Below, piece by piece: positions 36,332 through 45,547 of a DNA stretch of 64,000 nt; the first letter of the stretch is position 1; the number at the start of each line of letters is the position of its first letter. The notes under the pieces were generated by a model. It made no database searches. It was not told the DNA's origin and was given only the letters and a program-made list of their open reading frames with translations. This DNA is from Clostridium minihomine (GTDB lineage Bacteria; Bacillota; Clostridia; Oscillospirales; Acutalibacteraceae). The DNA lies in assembly GCF_900240385.1 (NCBI RefSeq), contig NZ_OEQH01000003.1, forward strand, positions 124,001 through 188,000, written 5' to 3'. Position numbers and translations under genes: made by a program.

Positions 36332-36436
36332 GATTATTCATGGTGAGAGGGAACTTGTGAATTCCCCTCGCTGTGAATGAATTGAAATGTATCATGAGAT
36401 TTTGCCGTTTCAAAGAAGAAACTTTCAAAAAGCGGA

Positions 36437-36925
36437 TCACTGTTGACTCGTTACGCTTGGGATGCCCAACTTTTCCCGTCCTTCTGACAGCTTTTGGTGA
36501 AGATAATCGTATTGATCTCCCTCTGCCACGGCATATCGATCCGGGTAAGTTTCCTGCACGTCAACAATAATGTATCGGCTGGGCTTTTCGAATACGAAAT
36601 AATCATTTACCAAATACTCAGAGTTGTCGTCCACTGTAATATCAATATGGTTATTATAATCCAAATCCATCTCATAAAATTTATCGTCACCGGGGAGAAA
36701 CTGCAACCGGCTTAAAAATTCAGAAAATTCGGTAGCACTCCGGTCGAAAAGACTGTCTTTTAAAACATTTTGGAATTGCCTGCTTGGAAAAGTGTCCTCC
36801 GGATAAAAAATTTGAAATGTTACATTTGACATTTGCCGGTATTGAAAGACACCCCAAGACAAAACCAATAAGACAGCAGTAATCAAAGCGATAACGGCAT
36901 TGCGTTTTTTGTTGTTTGTTTTCAC
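36437..36925 (-). CDS. Hypothetical protein with N-terminal membrane anchor
   Basis: This is a 162-residue protein I do not recognise. It has a basic head, one hydrophobic segment (residues 9-27) and a soluble, acidic exterior domain rich in Asp, Tyr and Phe (DDKFYEMDLDYNNHIDITVDD, in parts). There is no cysteine lipobox. The GTG start at 36925 follows CAGGTGGG. It is isolated between a terminator hairpin downstream and the 250-base hairpin-rich gap upstream, and reads away from the galE group. Confidence 0.6.
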   Translation of the reverse strand: MKTNNKKRNAVIALITAVLLVLSWGVFQYRQMSNVTFQIFYPEDTFPSRQFQNVLKDSLFDRSATEFSEFLSRLQFLPGDDKFYEMDLDYNNHIDITVDDNSEYLVNDYFVFEKPSRYIIVDVQETYPDRYAVAEGDQYDYLHQKLSEGREKLGIPSVTSQQ

Positions 36926-37096
36926 TGTACACCCACCTGAAATTCAGTTTGCTATCTGCACAACAGTTGTCACCAACACTTACATGAAAGGGGAACTTTT
37001 CACCCTATCATAATCCCATTGGACTCACCTCATGTTTCGCTTTAAGATGCTATCTAACAATCTTCGATGGTGGTCTGTGACTGATTTTCCAATATT

Positions 37097-37149
37097 TTCA
37101 TGAAAGAACCCATCCTTTGCTTAACGCATTGGATGGGTTCTTTCATGAA
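37097..37149. repeat. Perfect 19-bp inverted repeat (hairpin)
   Basis: TTCATGAAAGAACCCATCC (37097-37115) pairs exactly with 37131-37149, with a 15-base loop. No T-tract follows on either strand. It is in the 256-base gap (36926-37181) that otherwise has no gene. Confidence 0.8.
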
Positions 37150-37153
37150 CGGA

Positions 37154-37178
37154 TCATCGCCGCACTTGTGCGGGATGG
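37154..37178. repeat. Palindromic element related to the hairpin at 36300
   Basis: It contains CCGCACTTGTGCGG flanked by ATC/GATG, and resembles the loop-and-stem core of the 36300-36331 element (CCGCACTTATACGG). The two flank the hypothetical gene at 36437. The 3' side may act as the terminator of the GNAT gene. Confidence 0.45.
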
Positions 37179-37181
37179 CCT

Positions 37182-37607
37182 TTATTCCAGCATTCCTCGG
37201 TGTCTCAGGTTGTCGGGATTTACAAATAATCCCATTCCGGTTTTTAGGCGGCTGAATCCCAATTTTTGATAAAAAGACTCTTTTCTGGGAGCAGCATACA
37301 AAATGAAGTTGCAGCCGGGTGTTTGCCGAATTAATTCTTCTACAATTGTTCGTCCCAGACCAAAGCCTTGATATTCGGGAAGCAGTGCAATGTCATAAAT
37401 AGCCGTTTGAACTGTGCCGTCTGACAAGGCACGGCCGCAGCCGATTAGTTTTTCTTTTTCCCATAAAAAGACAACGGCATAGCTGTTATGAAACGCTTTT
37501 TGATAAATCTGCGGTGTTTGGCAAGCTAAACCGGCTGTTCGGATTAACTCTGTCAGCGCGTTCCAGTCCATTCCTTCACAACTGTGCGAAATACGGTGTT
37601 CTATCAT
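37182..37607 (-). CDS. GNAT-family N-acetyltransferase
   Basis: This is a 141-residue acetyltransferase of the ElaA/YjcF-like GNAT type. The acetyl-CoA segment is IYDIALLPEYQGFGLGRTIVEELI (Q/G-x-G-x-G/A loop), followed by FILYAAPRKESFYQKLGF. It starts at ATG 37607 with GGGGAG upstream, 5 bases after the galE stop, so it is the third gene of a minus-strand operon. Substrate unknown. Confidence 0.85.
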   Translation of the reverse strand: MIEHRISHSCEGMDWNALTELIRTAGLACQTPQIYQKAFHNSYAVVFLWEKEKLIGCGRALSDGTVQTAIYDIALLPEYQGFGLGRTIVEELIRQTPGCNFILYAAPRKESFYQKLGFSRLKTGMGLFVNPDNLRHRGMLE

Positions 37608-37612
37608 GCCGA

Positions 37613-38635
37613 TCACTCCCCGGTGGTATTTGGGGTTTGCTTTTGAATGAAGTTCCAAGAGTCACGGCACATATCAGCAAGGCTATATTCGGCTTGCCAG
37701 TTCAGTTCCCGTTCTGCTTTGGAAGCATCAGCGTAATATTCCGCCAGATCCCCGGCGCGTCTGGGCGCAAACTGATAGGGGATAGGGACTCCCGATTGCT
37801 GTTCAAAGGTTTTGACCACTTCTAATACAGAGCTTCCGCGGCCGGTTCCTAAATTGTAAATTTTGGTTCCACCTTCGTCAAAAAGAGATTCTACCGCTTT
37901 TACATGTCCCCGAGCCAGATCGCAGACATGGATATAGTCCCGCACTCCGGTGCCGTCTGACGTGGAATAATCATTCCCAAAGACGTTCAGATAAGGCAGT
38001 TTTCCTGTGGCCACCTGTGTAATATAAGGCATCAGATTGTTGGGAATCCCATTGGGGTTTTCACCAATCAGGCCGCTGGGGTGGGCGCCGATGGGATTAA
38101 AGTAACGCAAAAGCATCACACCCCATTGGGAATTGCATTTGCACTGATCCTGTAAAATCTGCTCAATCATCGCCTTTGTGGTGCCATAGGGATTCGTGGT
38201 TTGCCCGGTGGGCATATCTTCACGATAGGGGATTGGGTTATTTTCGCCGTATACCGTGGCAGAGGAGCTGAATACCAGCCGATTGACCCCATGCTGTTCC
38301 ATTTGCCGCAGCAGATTTAATGTGCCGGATACATTGTTGAAATAGTAGCGAATGGGTTGGCGGACACTTTCGCCAACGGCTTTGAGTCCGGCAAAATGGA
38401 TGATCGCATCAATGGAATGTTCTTGAAAAACCCGGCTCAAATTGTCTTCATCCAGCAGGTCGCATTGATAAAAAGCAAAGTCTTTTTTTGTGATGCGGTG
38501 AATGGAATCCAATACTTCCGGCGAAGAATTAATAAAATTATCCACAATGATAACAGAATAATCGTTTTGCAGCAGCTCCACACAGGTATGGCTTCCGATA
38601 AATCCGGCTCCTCCGGTCACTAAAATATGTTTCAT
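37613..38635 (-). CDS. galE: UDP-glucose 4-epimerase GalE
   Basis: It interconverts UDP-glucose and UDP-galactose (or the N-acetyl forms), using bound NAD. The 340-residue SDR protein has the glycine motif VTGGAGFIGSHT at residues 5-16, the catalytic S-S-A-T-V-Y-G block, and the YGTTK (Tyr-x-x-x-Lys) motif. It supplies UDP-Gal/GalNAc for surface polysaccharides. AAGGAG precedes ATG 38635. It lies in an operon with an upstream amidohydrolase and a downstream GNAT. Confidence 0.95.
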   Translation of the reverse strand: MKHILVTGGAGFIGSHTCVELLQNDYSVIIVDNFINSSPEVLDSIHRITKKDFAFYQCDLLDEDNLSRVFQEHSIDAIIHFAGLKAVGESVRQPIRYYFNNVSGTLNLLRQMEQHGVNRLVFSSSATVYGENNPIPYREDMPTGQTTNPYGTTKAMIEQILQDQCKCNSQWGVMLLRYFNPIGAHPSGLIGENPNGIPNNLMPYITQVATGKLPYLNVFGNDYSTSDGTGVRDYIHVCDLARGHVKAVESLFDEGGTKIYNLGTGRGSSVLEVVKTFEQQSGVPIPYQFAPRRAGDLAEYYADASKAERELNWQAEYSLADMCRDSWNFIQKQTPNTTGE

Positions 38636-38658
38636 TGGAAAAACTCCTTAAAGAATTT

Positions 38659-39489
38659 TTAATACGGCGATTCCAATGCTTCACCCGGCTTTTTTTCGGT
38701 CAGGCCCAGCAAACGGTGGGCATTTCGCCAGTTAATGTCCTCCATAATATGGTCAGGTAAATTCATTCTATTCATAAAGTCAATTTGATCTGCGGGCAGG
38801 CTCCAGGGGCAGTCGCTGGCAAACAGCACACGATCGGTGCCGTGCTTTAAAACCATCCGTTTTGCCTGTTCCAGTTCGCAGAACAGATAGGACATCGATA
38901 CATCCAGATACACATTTTCAAGGCCAAGAAGATGTTCTTCGGCTTCCTCACAGGTTTCCATTCCGCCCAAATGCGCTGCAATGATGGAAAGATGGGGGAA
39001 TCTGCGTGCGATTTTCGCCAGATTTTTTGGCGGAGTATGCACGGTATCGGGAGAAACCGGATCCCACCCTGCGTGAATGGTCACCGGAAGTTCAAGAGCC
39101 TGCATGGCCTCATAAAGCGGATCCATCTTTTTGTCGTCTACAAAATAATTCTGGTAATCGGGATGAAGCTTTATACCATGTAGTCCCATCTTTTTAATTC
39201 GCTCCAGTTCTTCCACAGCGTCCGGTGCGTCCGGATGAACAGAGCCAAAGCAATAAAAAAAGTCATCCTGCATTTCTGCTGCCCAATTATTTACTTTTTG
39301 TTGCTGGGAAGGATTGGTGGCAATATTCATTACCGCTGCGCCAGAAATTCCCCAGTCTTTTAGTTTTTTGCGGGTATCAGCAAGAGTGGCATTGGTTACA
39401 GGCGGCAAATGACTGGTTTCACCGATTCCGGAAAGAGCTTTTTTCGCTAAAAAATCCGGAAAAATATGAATATGCATATCAAAAATCAT
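38659..39489 (-). CDS. Amidohydrolase 2 family metal-dependent hydrolase
   Basis: This is a 276-residue TIM-barrel hydrolase/decarboxylase of the amidohydrolase_2 (PF04909-like) family. The metal motif HIH is at residues 6-8 (DMHIHIF), a Lys in GIKLHPDYQ, His in IHAGWD, HLGG, and the late Asp in FASDCPW complete the site. The substrate is not evident. The ATG at 39489 has AAAGGATG upstream. It leads the galE operon. Confidence 0.86.
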   Translation of the reverse strand: MIFDMHIHIFPDFLAKKALSGIGETSHLPPVTNATLADTRKKLKDWGISGAAVMNIATNPSQQQKVNNWAAEMQDDFFYCFGSVHPDAPDAVEELERIKKMGLHGIKLHPDYQNYFVDDKKMDPLYEAMQALELPVTIHAGWDPVSPDTVHTPPKNLAKIARRFPHLSIIAAHLGGMETCEEAEEHLLGLENVYLDVSMSYLFCELEQAKRMVLKHGTDRVLFASDCPWSLPADQIDFMNRMNLPDHIMEDINWRNAHRLLGLTEKKPGEALESPY

Positions 39490-39563
39490 GTTAGATTTCC
39501 GACATCCTTTCTTTATGTTGTCAATTATATTCCTATCATTTTACACGTTTTGCAAATGAAAAA

Positions 39564-39588
39564 CAAGGCATGAGGGTTTCATGCCTTG
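39564..39588 (-). terminator. Terminator of the fliD operon (minus strand)
   Basis: A 10-bp stem CAAGGCATGA/TCATGCCTTG with a 5-base loop; the minus-strand reading continues TTTTTC. It follows the last flagellar gene by 17 bases. Confidence 0.82.
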
Positions 39589-39604
39589 CTTGGTTTTTAC
39601 TTCT

Positions 39605-40045
39605 CTACCGAAAGGAGAACATATTGTTTTGATTCCCTGGTTCTTTTGAATCCGCCAGATTTTTTTTGACATCCTCATATTGTACATGCAGCAGATCAAG
39701 CGCAGAACGGTTTAAGGCTGCGGCCTGATCAAACAAACGGGTGATTTCTAAAGACAAAAGCATTGCATGCCGTTCATCAGGGGTGCAATTTTCTTCGGGA
39801 ATCTGCTGTGCCAGCACAGCGCGAACCCGCTCTTGATCCTGTGGGTTTTGTTCTTCCAGCCGGGATTGAATCAACAGGTTGCATTTATCGACTCTTTGCA
39901 TCAAAAGGCCCCGCTGATCCAGCAAATCGCCCAAGTGGATGGATTCCTCCATGGCCTGTACTTCCATCTGCTTGGTAATATTTAAAATTTGTTCCATCAG
40001 AATTCTTTTTTGCTCCAGACATTCCAAAATGTCTTTTGTCAACAT
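39605..40045 (-). CDS. FlgN/FliT-like flagellar chaperone (putative)
   Basis: This is a 146-residue, almost entirely helical protein. The heptad-like N-terminus (TKDILECLEQKRILMEQILNIT) and the second helical half resemble small flagellar export chaperones of the FlgN/FliT class, which bind FlgK/FlgL or FliD. The order fliD-fliS-this gene is the same as fliD-fliS-fliT in other bacteria, so FliT-like is preferred. Sequence similarity is not conclusive. The start has GGGAGAATATC upstream. Confidence 0.6.
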   Translation of the reverse strand: MLTKDILECLEQKRILMEQILNITKQMEVQAMEESIHLGDLLDQRGLLMQRVDKCNLLIQSRLEEQNPQDQERVRAVLAQQIPEENCTPDERHAMLLSLEITRLFDQAAALNRSALDLLHVQYEDVKKNLADSKEPGNQNNMFSFR

Positions 40046-40073
40046 GATATTCTCCCATCTTTTCTGTAAGCCC

Positions 40074-40451
40074 TTATTTTTTCATGTGGATTAGCTTTTC
40101 TGCCTGTACCCAGGTTTCACGCATTTCCTTTACCAAGGGGACCAGATCATCCAGAAGTTGAGCATCTCGGCGAATTTCTGCACGGATGATTTGCTGATTG
40201 CAAAAATAATATAAATCATATAATTCTTTAGAAATGGAATATTTATGATCCAAAACAGAAGAAAGATATTGAAAAATATTTTTACATTTGGTTGTGCATT
40301 TATCGGAATTTTCAAAATCTTGTTGTTTGAGCAGCATGGATCCATAATGCAGGTTCTTTAAAACCTCGTCAAACAAAAGAACCAATTGTTCCCCGCGTGA
40401 CATAGTGGATATGGATTGCTGTTTATACTGAAGAATAGCATTACTTTGCAT
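40074..40451 (-). CDS. fliS: Flagellar export chaperone FliS
   Basis: This is a 125-residue helical chaperone that keeps flagellin unpolymerised in the cytoplasm. The N-terminal YKQQSISTMSRGEQLVLLFD is typical for FliS (the usual 'YxxxxVxTASPGELxLMLYD'), as is the ending helix LVKEMRETWVQ. It sits between fliD and the FliT-like gene. The ATG 40451 follows GAGGTG. Confidence 0.9.
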   Translation of the reverse strand: MQSNAILQYKQQSISTMSRGEQLVLLFDEVLKNLHYGSMLLKQQDFENSDKCTTKCKNIFQYLSSVLDHKYSISKELYDLYYFCNQQIIRAEIRRDAQLLDDLVPLVKEMRETWVQAEKLIHMKK

Positions 40452-40472
40452 GATACACCTCGGCTTTAATCA

Positions 40473-42821
40473 TCAGGTGGAAGTAAAGGAAGTGAAAAAG
40501 CTGGCCTGAGTATTCATTTGAGAAATATACTTCTCCAAAGCTGTAAATTTGTTATAATATATTTCTTGTTGAGAACTTAAACGAACTTTTAGTTCTTTCA
40601 CCTGAGTGTCATAATCCCTCATTTTTTTTGCCAAATCACTTTGATCCACCGCGCTGGTGGTACTGCCGGCTTTTGTGATCAAAAGTCCGGTATTAACCAA
40701 ACTGTCTTTGGTATATTTGGTCATGACATCTTGCATTCGTGTGGCAATTCCGTCTGAGCCGGTAAACAGGGAAGCGACCTTTTCGGGATTTTCATTGAGT
40801 GCTTTTTTTAATTTATCCTCGTCAATGGTCAGTTTTCCTTTTTCGCTGTATTTGGTGGACGCAATGCCGATTTCATATAAAGCAGAGCTGAGGGAAGCGA
40901 CTTGATCGGTCATCGCATGGCGCCAATCCAAGGCAAAACTGTTCAGAAGGGAATCATTGAATAAAAGGCCCTGCTTTGCTTTCTTTTCCCAAGAGGCGAT
41001 TTGGCTTTCGCTCATATCAGCCTTTTGTGCATCTGTCAACGGCAAATATTTTCCGTCTGTGGGCTTTTTCTCATCAATGAAGGTGTTAACAGTAGTTAAA
41101 ATATTATTATAATCCTCAATAAAATCTTTGATTTTAGTAACCAAATCATCTGTTTTATTCTGAGGGGTAAAGGTAATCGGCTCAAAATCCGTACCGTCTG
41201 CGTTTTTTGTGGGGGTAGTTTTCAAAAGCTCAAAGTCCACACCATCCAGTGTGAAATTGTTGCTGCTTCTGGTAATTTTCTGTGCAGGCAGGCCATCGGC
41301 CAAGCTAACCATAATTTCAGCATCCTGACCGTTTTGCACATCAATGTTGCTGCTGCCAAACAAGGCTTTGGCCAAGGTGCCGCCGTCTTTGTCCACAATA
41401 TTTACTTTGCTGCTTGCGCCGCCTGTTTTGGCCACCACTTGGAAGGTATCCAGTGTATTGGAATAAGTAATGGTCACGTTCGCTTCCGGATCATTATTGA
41501 TTTTTTTCAGAATGGAGTCAATGGATTCTGTTTCTTCAAACTCGAATTCCTTGCCGTTGACTTCAATCCGATAGACACTGGAAGCCGGGGGATTCTCGGG
41601 ATCTTTAGGTGCGGAAGGGGTTAAGCCGCTGTCAGACAGGTTTACAGCGATGTCTTTCAGTGTTTTATTGGTGTTGAGCCGATTGGATTCCCCGGCATAA
41701 ACCTTCAGCGCACCGTTAATTCCCAGCACACCGCTTTTGCTGGAGGAAACGATTGTGAAGGTATCGGTATCGGTACTGGTTTTGCCATCGGAACCAACCA
41801 CCTGAAAAGACAGCTTTCCGTTATCGTTCGAAACTTTAATTGATTTTTCCGGTGTTTCACTGGTAAAGCCATAACTGGAATTTAACTTAGTTTGAAGAAA
41901 ATTAGCCAGCTTTTCGGGTGTGTCATATAAGCTGCGTTCGGTTTCGTTGAACGAAACTGTTCGGGAAAGCCCATTTAAATTAAATGTCAAAGTGGAACCT
42001 GCCAAACTTTCATCCAAGTTTGTATTTGTGTACAGAGCGGTTGCATCTGTGGTTCCGGTAATCTCTGTTCCGGAAGCATCTTTGGCAATTCCCAAAGATT
42101 TCAGCAAAGCTTCTGAACCACCGCTGACCTTTATGCTGGAACCAGAACTGTCCCCGATACTTTTGAGCGTAACAGAGGTTTGATCGGAGGATAGTTCAAA
42201 GCTGACTTTATCCTTTAGTCCCAATTCTGTTAATTGTTCGTTCAATTGCTCGGTGACTTTATCAAGGGTTGTGGTGCCGCCGTCTTTTCCCACAGTCAGG
42301 GTATAGTCCTTGCCTTCAAAAGAAAACGAAAGAGCGGCGCCGGTAACGGTGCTTTTTTCCCACTCGGCTTTGACTTCTCCCGTTTGAATTTTTTGGTTAG
42401 ACACCTTATGGTTCGACAAAAACGAAGACTGTTTGGCCAAGTGGTTGACCGAAGAGATCTTCATGTTCTTTGCCGCAGCAGCGGATCCGCTGACGTTTAC
42501 ATAGGGGGAATTATTGATAATCGATGTGGTGTTAAAAAAGCTGGCATTTAAGATGCTGCTTGAGCTGGTTGTGGAGTTAAAATATTTGGTTTGAAACTCC
42601 GATACCGCTTTAATAACACTTTGGTAAGCCTCTTGCTGCCAAGAAGCAACTTGTTTTTTCTGAAGCTGAGAATCAATTTTATTCTGCAGGCCTATGGTAA
42701 ACTGTTTGACCAGCTCGTCCGTATCCAAACCGGACATCAGGCCGCTCATGCGTTTAGAAGCAGATGCGGTTGCGTAAGCAGACGAAGAGGAAGTGCTGGA
42801 ATTCGTCGATAAATAAGACAT
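40473..42821 (-). CDS. fliD: Flagellar filament cap protein FliD
   Basis: This is the hook-associated protein 2, which caps the filament and helps flagellin fold outside the cell. The 782 residues are longer than most. The FliD_N domain is seen at about 26-125 (MSGLMSGLDTDELVKQFTIGLQNKI, in parts), then Ig-like domains rich in Ser, Thr and Asp, and the FliD_C domain (about 530-770) with LVTKIKDFIEDYNNIL, LPLTDAQKADMSE and DEDKLKKALNENPEKVASLF. It is first gene of the minus-strand fliD-fliS-fliT-like operon. AGGAGG precedes ATG 42821. Confidence 0.93.
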   Translation of the reverse strand: MSYLSTNSSTSSSSAYATASASKRMSGLMSGLDTDELVKQFTIGLQNKIDSQLQKKQVASWQQEAYQSVIKAVSEFQTKYFNSTTSSSSILNASFFNTTSIINNSPYVNVSGSAAAAKNMKISSVNHLAKQSSFLSNHKVSNQKIQTGEVKAEWEKSTVTGAALSFSFEGKDYTLTVGKDGGTTTLDKVTEQLNEQLTELGLKDKVSFELSSDQTSVTLKSIGDSSGSSIKVSGGSEALLKSLGIAKDASGTEITGTTDATALYTNTNLDESLAGSTLTFNLNGLSRTVSFNETERSLYDTPEKLANFLQTKLNSSYGFTSETPEKSIKVSNDNGKLSFQVVGSDGKTSTDTDTFTIVSSSKSGVLGINGALKVYAGESNRLNTNKTLKDIAVNLSDSGLTPSAPKDPENPPASSVYRIEVNGKEFEFEETESIDSILKKINNDPEANVTITYSNTLDTFQVVAKTGGASSKVNIVDKDGGTLAKALFGSSNIDVQNGQDAEIMVSLADGLPAQKITRSSNNFTLDGVDFELLKTTPTKNADGTDFEPITFTPQNKTDDLVTKIKDFIEDYNNILTTVNTFIDEKKPTDGKYLPLTDAQKADMSESQIASWEKKAKQGLLFNDSLLNSFALDWRHAMTDQVASLSSALYEIGIASTKYSEKGKLTIDEDKLKKALNENPEKVASLFTGSDGIATRMQDVMTKYTKDSLVNTGLLITKAGSTTSAVDQSDLAKKMRDYDTQVKELKVRLSSQQEIYYNKFTALEKYISQMNTQASFFTSFTST

Positions 42822-42862
42822 AATGAATCCTCCTGATCACCTAATAAGTCTATTTAATTTAT

Positions 42863-42889
42863 ATATCGTTCATTTTAGAAAAAAAGTTA
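42863..42889 (-). promoter_or_regulatory. SigD/FliA-type promoter for fliD
   Basis: On the minus strand TAAC (42886-42889), 15 bases, AACGATAT (42863-42870), compared to the consensus TAAA-N15-GCCGATAA: 3/4 and 5/8 matches, exact spacing. Confidence 0.5.
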
Positions 42890-42975
42890 GTAAAATATAT
42901 GGAATCTGCTGCAGGATTTTGCTGAAATAACAATTGCATTTCCAGTATTAATATTGTAAACTAGATAAATAGGTT

Positions 42976-43003
42976 TTGTTGTACTATTGCTTAAAGCTAT
43001 TAT
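42976..43003 (+). promoter_or_regulatory. Promoter of the HD-GYP gene
   Basis: TTGTTG (42976-42981), 16 bases, TATTAT (42998-43003). The -10 is inside a short inverted repeat (TTGCT...AGCAA). It is 22 bases before the start codon. Confidence 0.5.
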
Positions 43004-43024
43004 AGCAAGAAGGAAAGGAAGCAC

Positions 43025-44164
43025 ATGAATTTTGTTCCAATCGATCAGCTGAAAGAAGGTATGAAGCTGGATCGGGACGTATATTTATATGATTACAAGA
43101 CTTGTAAAGTCGCCATGTTGCGTTCCGGGCAGATTCTGACCAGCGCGTACATTCAAAAGCTTAGCGAACTGCAGGTGTTAGGGGCATATATCCATTCCGA
43201 TGAAAAACAGGGGACACAAAGGCTGCCGCAGCCCCCTTCTCCCATTAAACGGGAGTTAAAGGAAGAGGCCATATCGAACCTTGAAAATGTCTTTGACATG
43301 TTCGATAAAAATGCTCAAAATATTAATATCAGCCACATTAATCAAACGCTTAATATCTCTAAAAAACTGGTTACTGCTTTAAAGCACAATAAAAATATAG
43401 AACTGAGCATCGCAAATTTAAAAATTTATGATGACTATACCTATAATCATTCTTTAGGAGTGTCTATCCTTGCCATTGCCATTGGTCTGTCCATGGGGCT
43501 AAAAACCAAAGAACTGTACGATTTGGGCCTTTGTGCATTGCTGCATGATATTGGGAAAATGTCAATTCCCATTGAAATCATTGCAAAGCCCGAAAAACTT
43601 ACCCCGGAAGAATACGAAGTAGTAAAACAGCATCCTTATAAAGGGGCTGAGTTTTTTTTGAAACATAAGCTGGCCAATAAAACAGTTTGTGCGGGTATTT
43701 TGACCCATCATGAAAAATATGATGGCTCTGGTTACCCCAATGGGCTTAGGGGGGAACAGATTCCTCTGTTTGGCCGGATTATTGCAGTGGCAGATGTTTA
43801 TGATGCGCTTACGTCTGTAAGGCCATATCGAAAGCCCTCTTCTCCCACAGAGGTTTTGGAATACATAATGGGGGGCAGCGGCACGGCTTTTGATGTTCAC
43901 ATTGTCGAAGCTTTTTTAAAAAAGGTTTCGCCCTATCCGGTGGGCTCCTGTGTTAAGCTAAGCAATGGGGAAATTGCCATTGTGGTGGGCCAAAACGACT
44001 GTCACCCCTTGCGCCCGCTGGTGCGGCTTCTCAGCGCACCGGATCAAGTTTTGGACTTGTATTATGGCAGAGAGAATTTATCTTTGGTAATCGAAAATGC
44101 TTGTAACATTGCAACGGATGATTTGGAATCACCCGAAGAAGAGGATGATCCAGTCATTGAATAA
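43025..44164 (+). CDS. HD-GYP domain c-di-GMP phosphodiesterase
   Basis: It would hydrolyse c-di-GMP to GMP. The 379 residues comprise an N-terminal domain of about 120 residues of the DUF3391-like type (LKEGMKLDRDVYL), then the HD-GYP domain (about 130-320): TYNHSLGVS, ALLHDIGKMSIP (HD pair), THHEKYDGSGYP (GYP), and GRIIAVADVYDAL. All metal ligands appear present. The C-terminal part ends in a VVGQNDCHPLRPLVRLL segment as seen in many clostridial HD-GYP proteins. It faces the chemotaxis genes and probably tunes the motility switch. Confidence 0.92.
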   Translation: MNFVPIDQLKEGMKLDRDVYLYDYKTCKVAMLRSGQILTSAYIQKLSELQVLGAYIHSDEKQGTQRLPQPPSPIKRELKEEAISNLENVFDMFDKNAQNINISHINQTLNISKKLVTALKHNKNIELSIANLKIYDDYTYNHSLGVSILAIAIGLSMGLKTKELYDLGLCALLHDIGKMSIPIEIIAKPEKLTPEEYEVVKQHPYKGAEFFLKHKLANKTVCAGILTHHEKYDGSGYPNGLRGEQIPLFGRIIAVADVYDALTSVRPYRKPSSPTEVLEYIMGGSGTAFDVHIVEAFLKKVSPYPVGSCVKLSNGEIAIVVGQNDCHPLRPLVRLLSAPDQVLDLYYGRENLSLVIENACNIATDDLESPEEEDDPVIE

Positions 44165-44179
44165 GTAAATTTGCAATAG

Positions 44180-44218
44180 AAAAACACAGCAGGGATCTGA
44201 GCTCCCCGCTGTGTTTTT
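44180..44218. terminator. Bidirectional terminator between HD-GYP and MCP genes
   Basis: An 11-bp stem AAAAACACAGC/GCTGTGTTTTT with inner GGGA/TCCC pairing; T-rich on plus and A-rich on the opposite flank. Confidence 0.88.
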
Positions 44219-44236
44219 CTTTGTTTTGGTTACAAT

Positions 44237-45487
44237 TTATTCGGCTGCCACTTCATCTAAAGAGAAGTATTCCACCAAACGCTGTAATTCCCCTGCATGA
44301 TCTGCCATTTCTCGGCTGGAAGCAGCGCTTTGCTCCGCAGTGGCGGAGTTTGTCTGTACCACAGAAGAGATTTGATCCACACCAAGGCTGATTTGGCTAA
44401 TGGCTGTGGCCTGCGCATCAGAAGCAGCTGCAATGCGGTTTACCAGTTCGGTGGATTTGCTGTTGGCATCTAAAACTTCGCGCATGGTTTTTGCGGTCAG
44501 GTCTGCAATGTTTTTCCCTTTTTCTACTGCCGTGATAGAACCTTCGATCAGGCTCGTGGTGTTTTTCGCAGCTTCTGCACTTTTGCTGGCCAGATTCCGG
44601 ACTTCTTCGGCAACCACGGCAAAGCCTTTGCCCGCCGCGCCGGCTCTTGCTGCCTCAACAGCTGCATTCAAAGCCAGAATGTTGGTTTGCCGTGCAATGT
44701 CATCAATGGTTTTGATGATGTTATTAATTTGGTTAGATGACTTTGAGATATCCGCCATAGCGTCCAGCATACGTTTCATTTCCAGTGCAACGCTATGCAT
44801 TTTCTCCTGCGCTATGGCCGAAGCACTGTTTGCTTCAGAAGCATCGGTAGCGTTCTGCTTGACCTGCTCTGAAACATCCAGAATAGTAGCGGACAATTCC
44901 TGAATAGAGCTGGCCTGTTCGGTAGCTCCCTGCGCCAAAGCCTGAGAGGCGCTGGCCACCTGTTCAGAGCCGTTGGACACTTCATTGGAGGAACGGGAAA
45001 TTGAGGTGACGTTATTGACCAAAATCTGGGTCAGGGAATTCATGGATTTTTTGATACGTGCAAAGTCACCCGAATATTCATGATGATCGACAATGTTGAT
45101 TTTACCGCTGGCAATGGTATCAAGTACTTTGGAAATGCTTTGAATGTTTGTCTTTAAAGCAAGAGTTGTGTCATTTATCAATCGGCAAATTTCCCCCACC
45201 TCAGTGTTGGAATCATAGTCGATATAAACATCAAAATTTCCTTGTGCCAGCCCGCTCATCGAATCTTTCATCATACTGACTGCATTCTGAATCATAGTTG
45301 CGATTTTCCAGACAAGTGTGATAACAATGGCCGCCGAAACAACCAAAACCAATATGGCCGGAATGACCAGTTGCTTGGCAAATAAAACGGCGCAAAGAAC
45401 GCCCATCAAGAAACAGAACAGCGCTGTGCCCAAAGTGATGGCCAGCAGTTCGGCTTTAATTGTAGCATAAGAATGTTTTTTCAGCAT
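44237..45487 (-). CDS. Methyl-accepting chemotaxis protein without external sensor
   Basis: This is a 416-residue chemoreceptor. Two adjacent membrane segments (about 13-36 and 40-60) are joined by only a few residues, so no outside ligand domain is present. A HAMP-like linker (about 62-150, probably doubled) leads to the methyl-accepting coiled coil with the CheA/CheW-binding tip [20 protein letters not shown]. It may sense internal or membrane state. The GGAGGAG site precedes ATG 45487. It follows a cheW gene, likely co-transcribed. Confidence 0.93.
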   Translation of the reverse strand: MLKKHSYATIKAELLAITLGTALFCFLMGVLCAVLFAKQLVIPAILVLVVSAAIVITLVWKIATMIQNAVSMMKDSMSGLAQGNFDVYIDYDSNTEVGEICRLINDTTLALKTNIQSISKVLDTIASGKINIVDHHEYSGDFARIKKSMNSLTQILVNNVTSISRSSNEVSNGSEQVASASQALAQGATEQASSIQELSATILDVSEQVKQNATDASEANSASAIAQEKMHSVALEMKRMLDAMADISKSSNQINNIIKTIDDIARQTNILALNAAVEAARAGAAGKGFAVVAEEVRNLASKSAEAAKNTTSLIEGSITAVEKGKNIADLTAKTMREVLDANSKSTELVNRIAAASDAQATAISQISLGVDQISSVVQTNSATAEQSAASSREMADHAGELQRLVEYFSLDEVAAE

Positions 45488-45547
45488 GTTTTCTTTTCTC
45501 CTCCATAGGTATCACAGGCAATGATTGGCATCTGTCCACATCATTGC

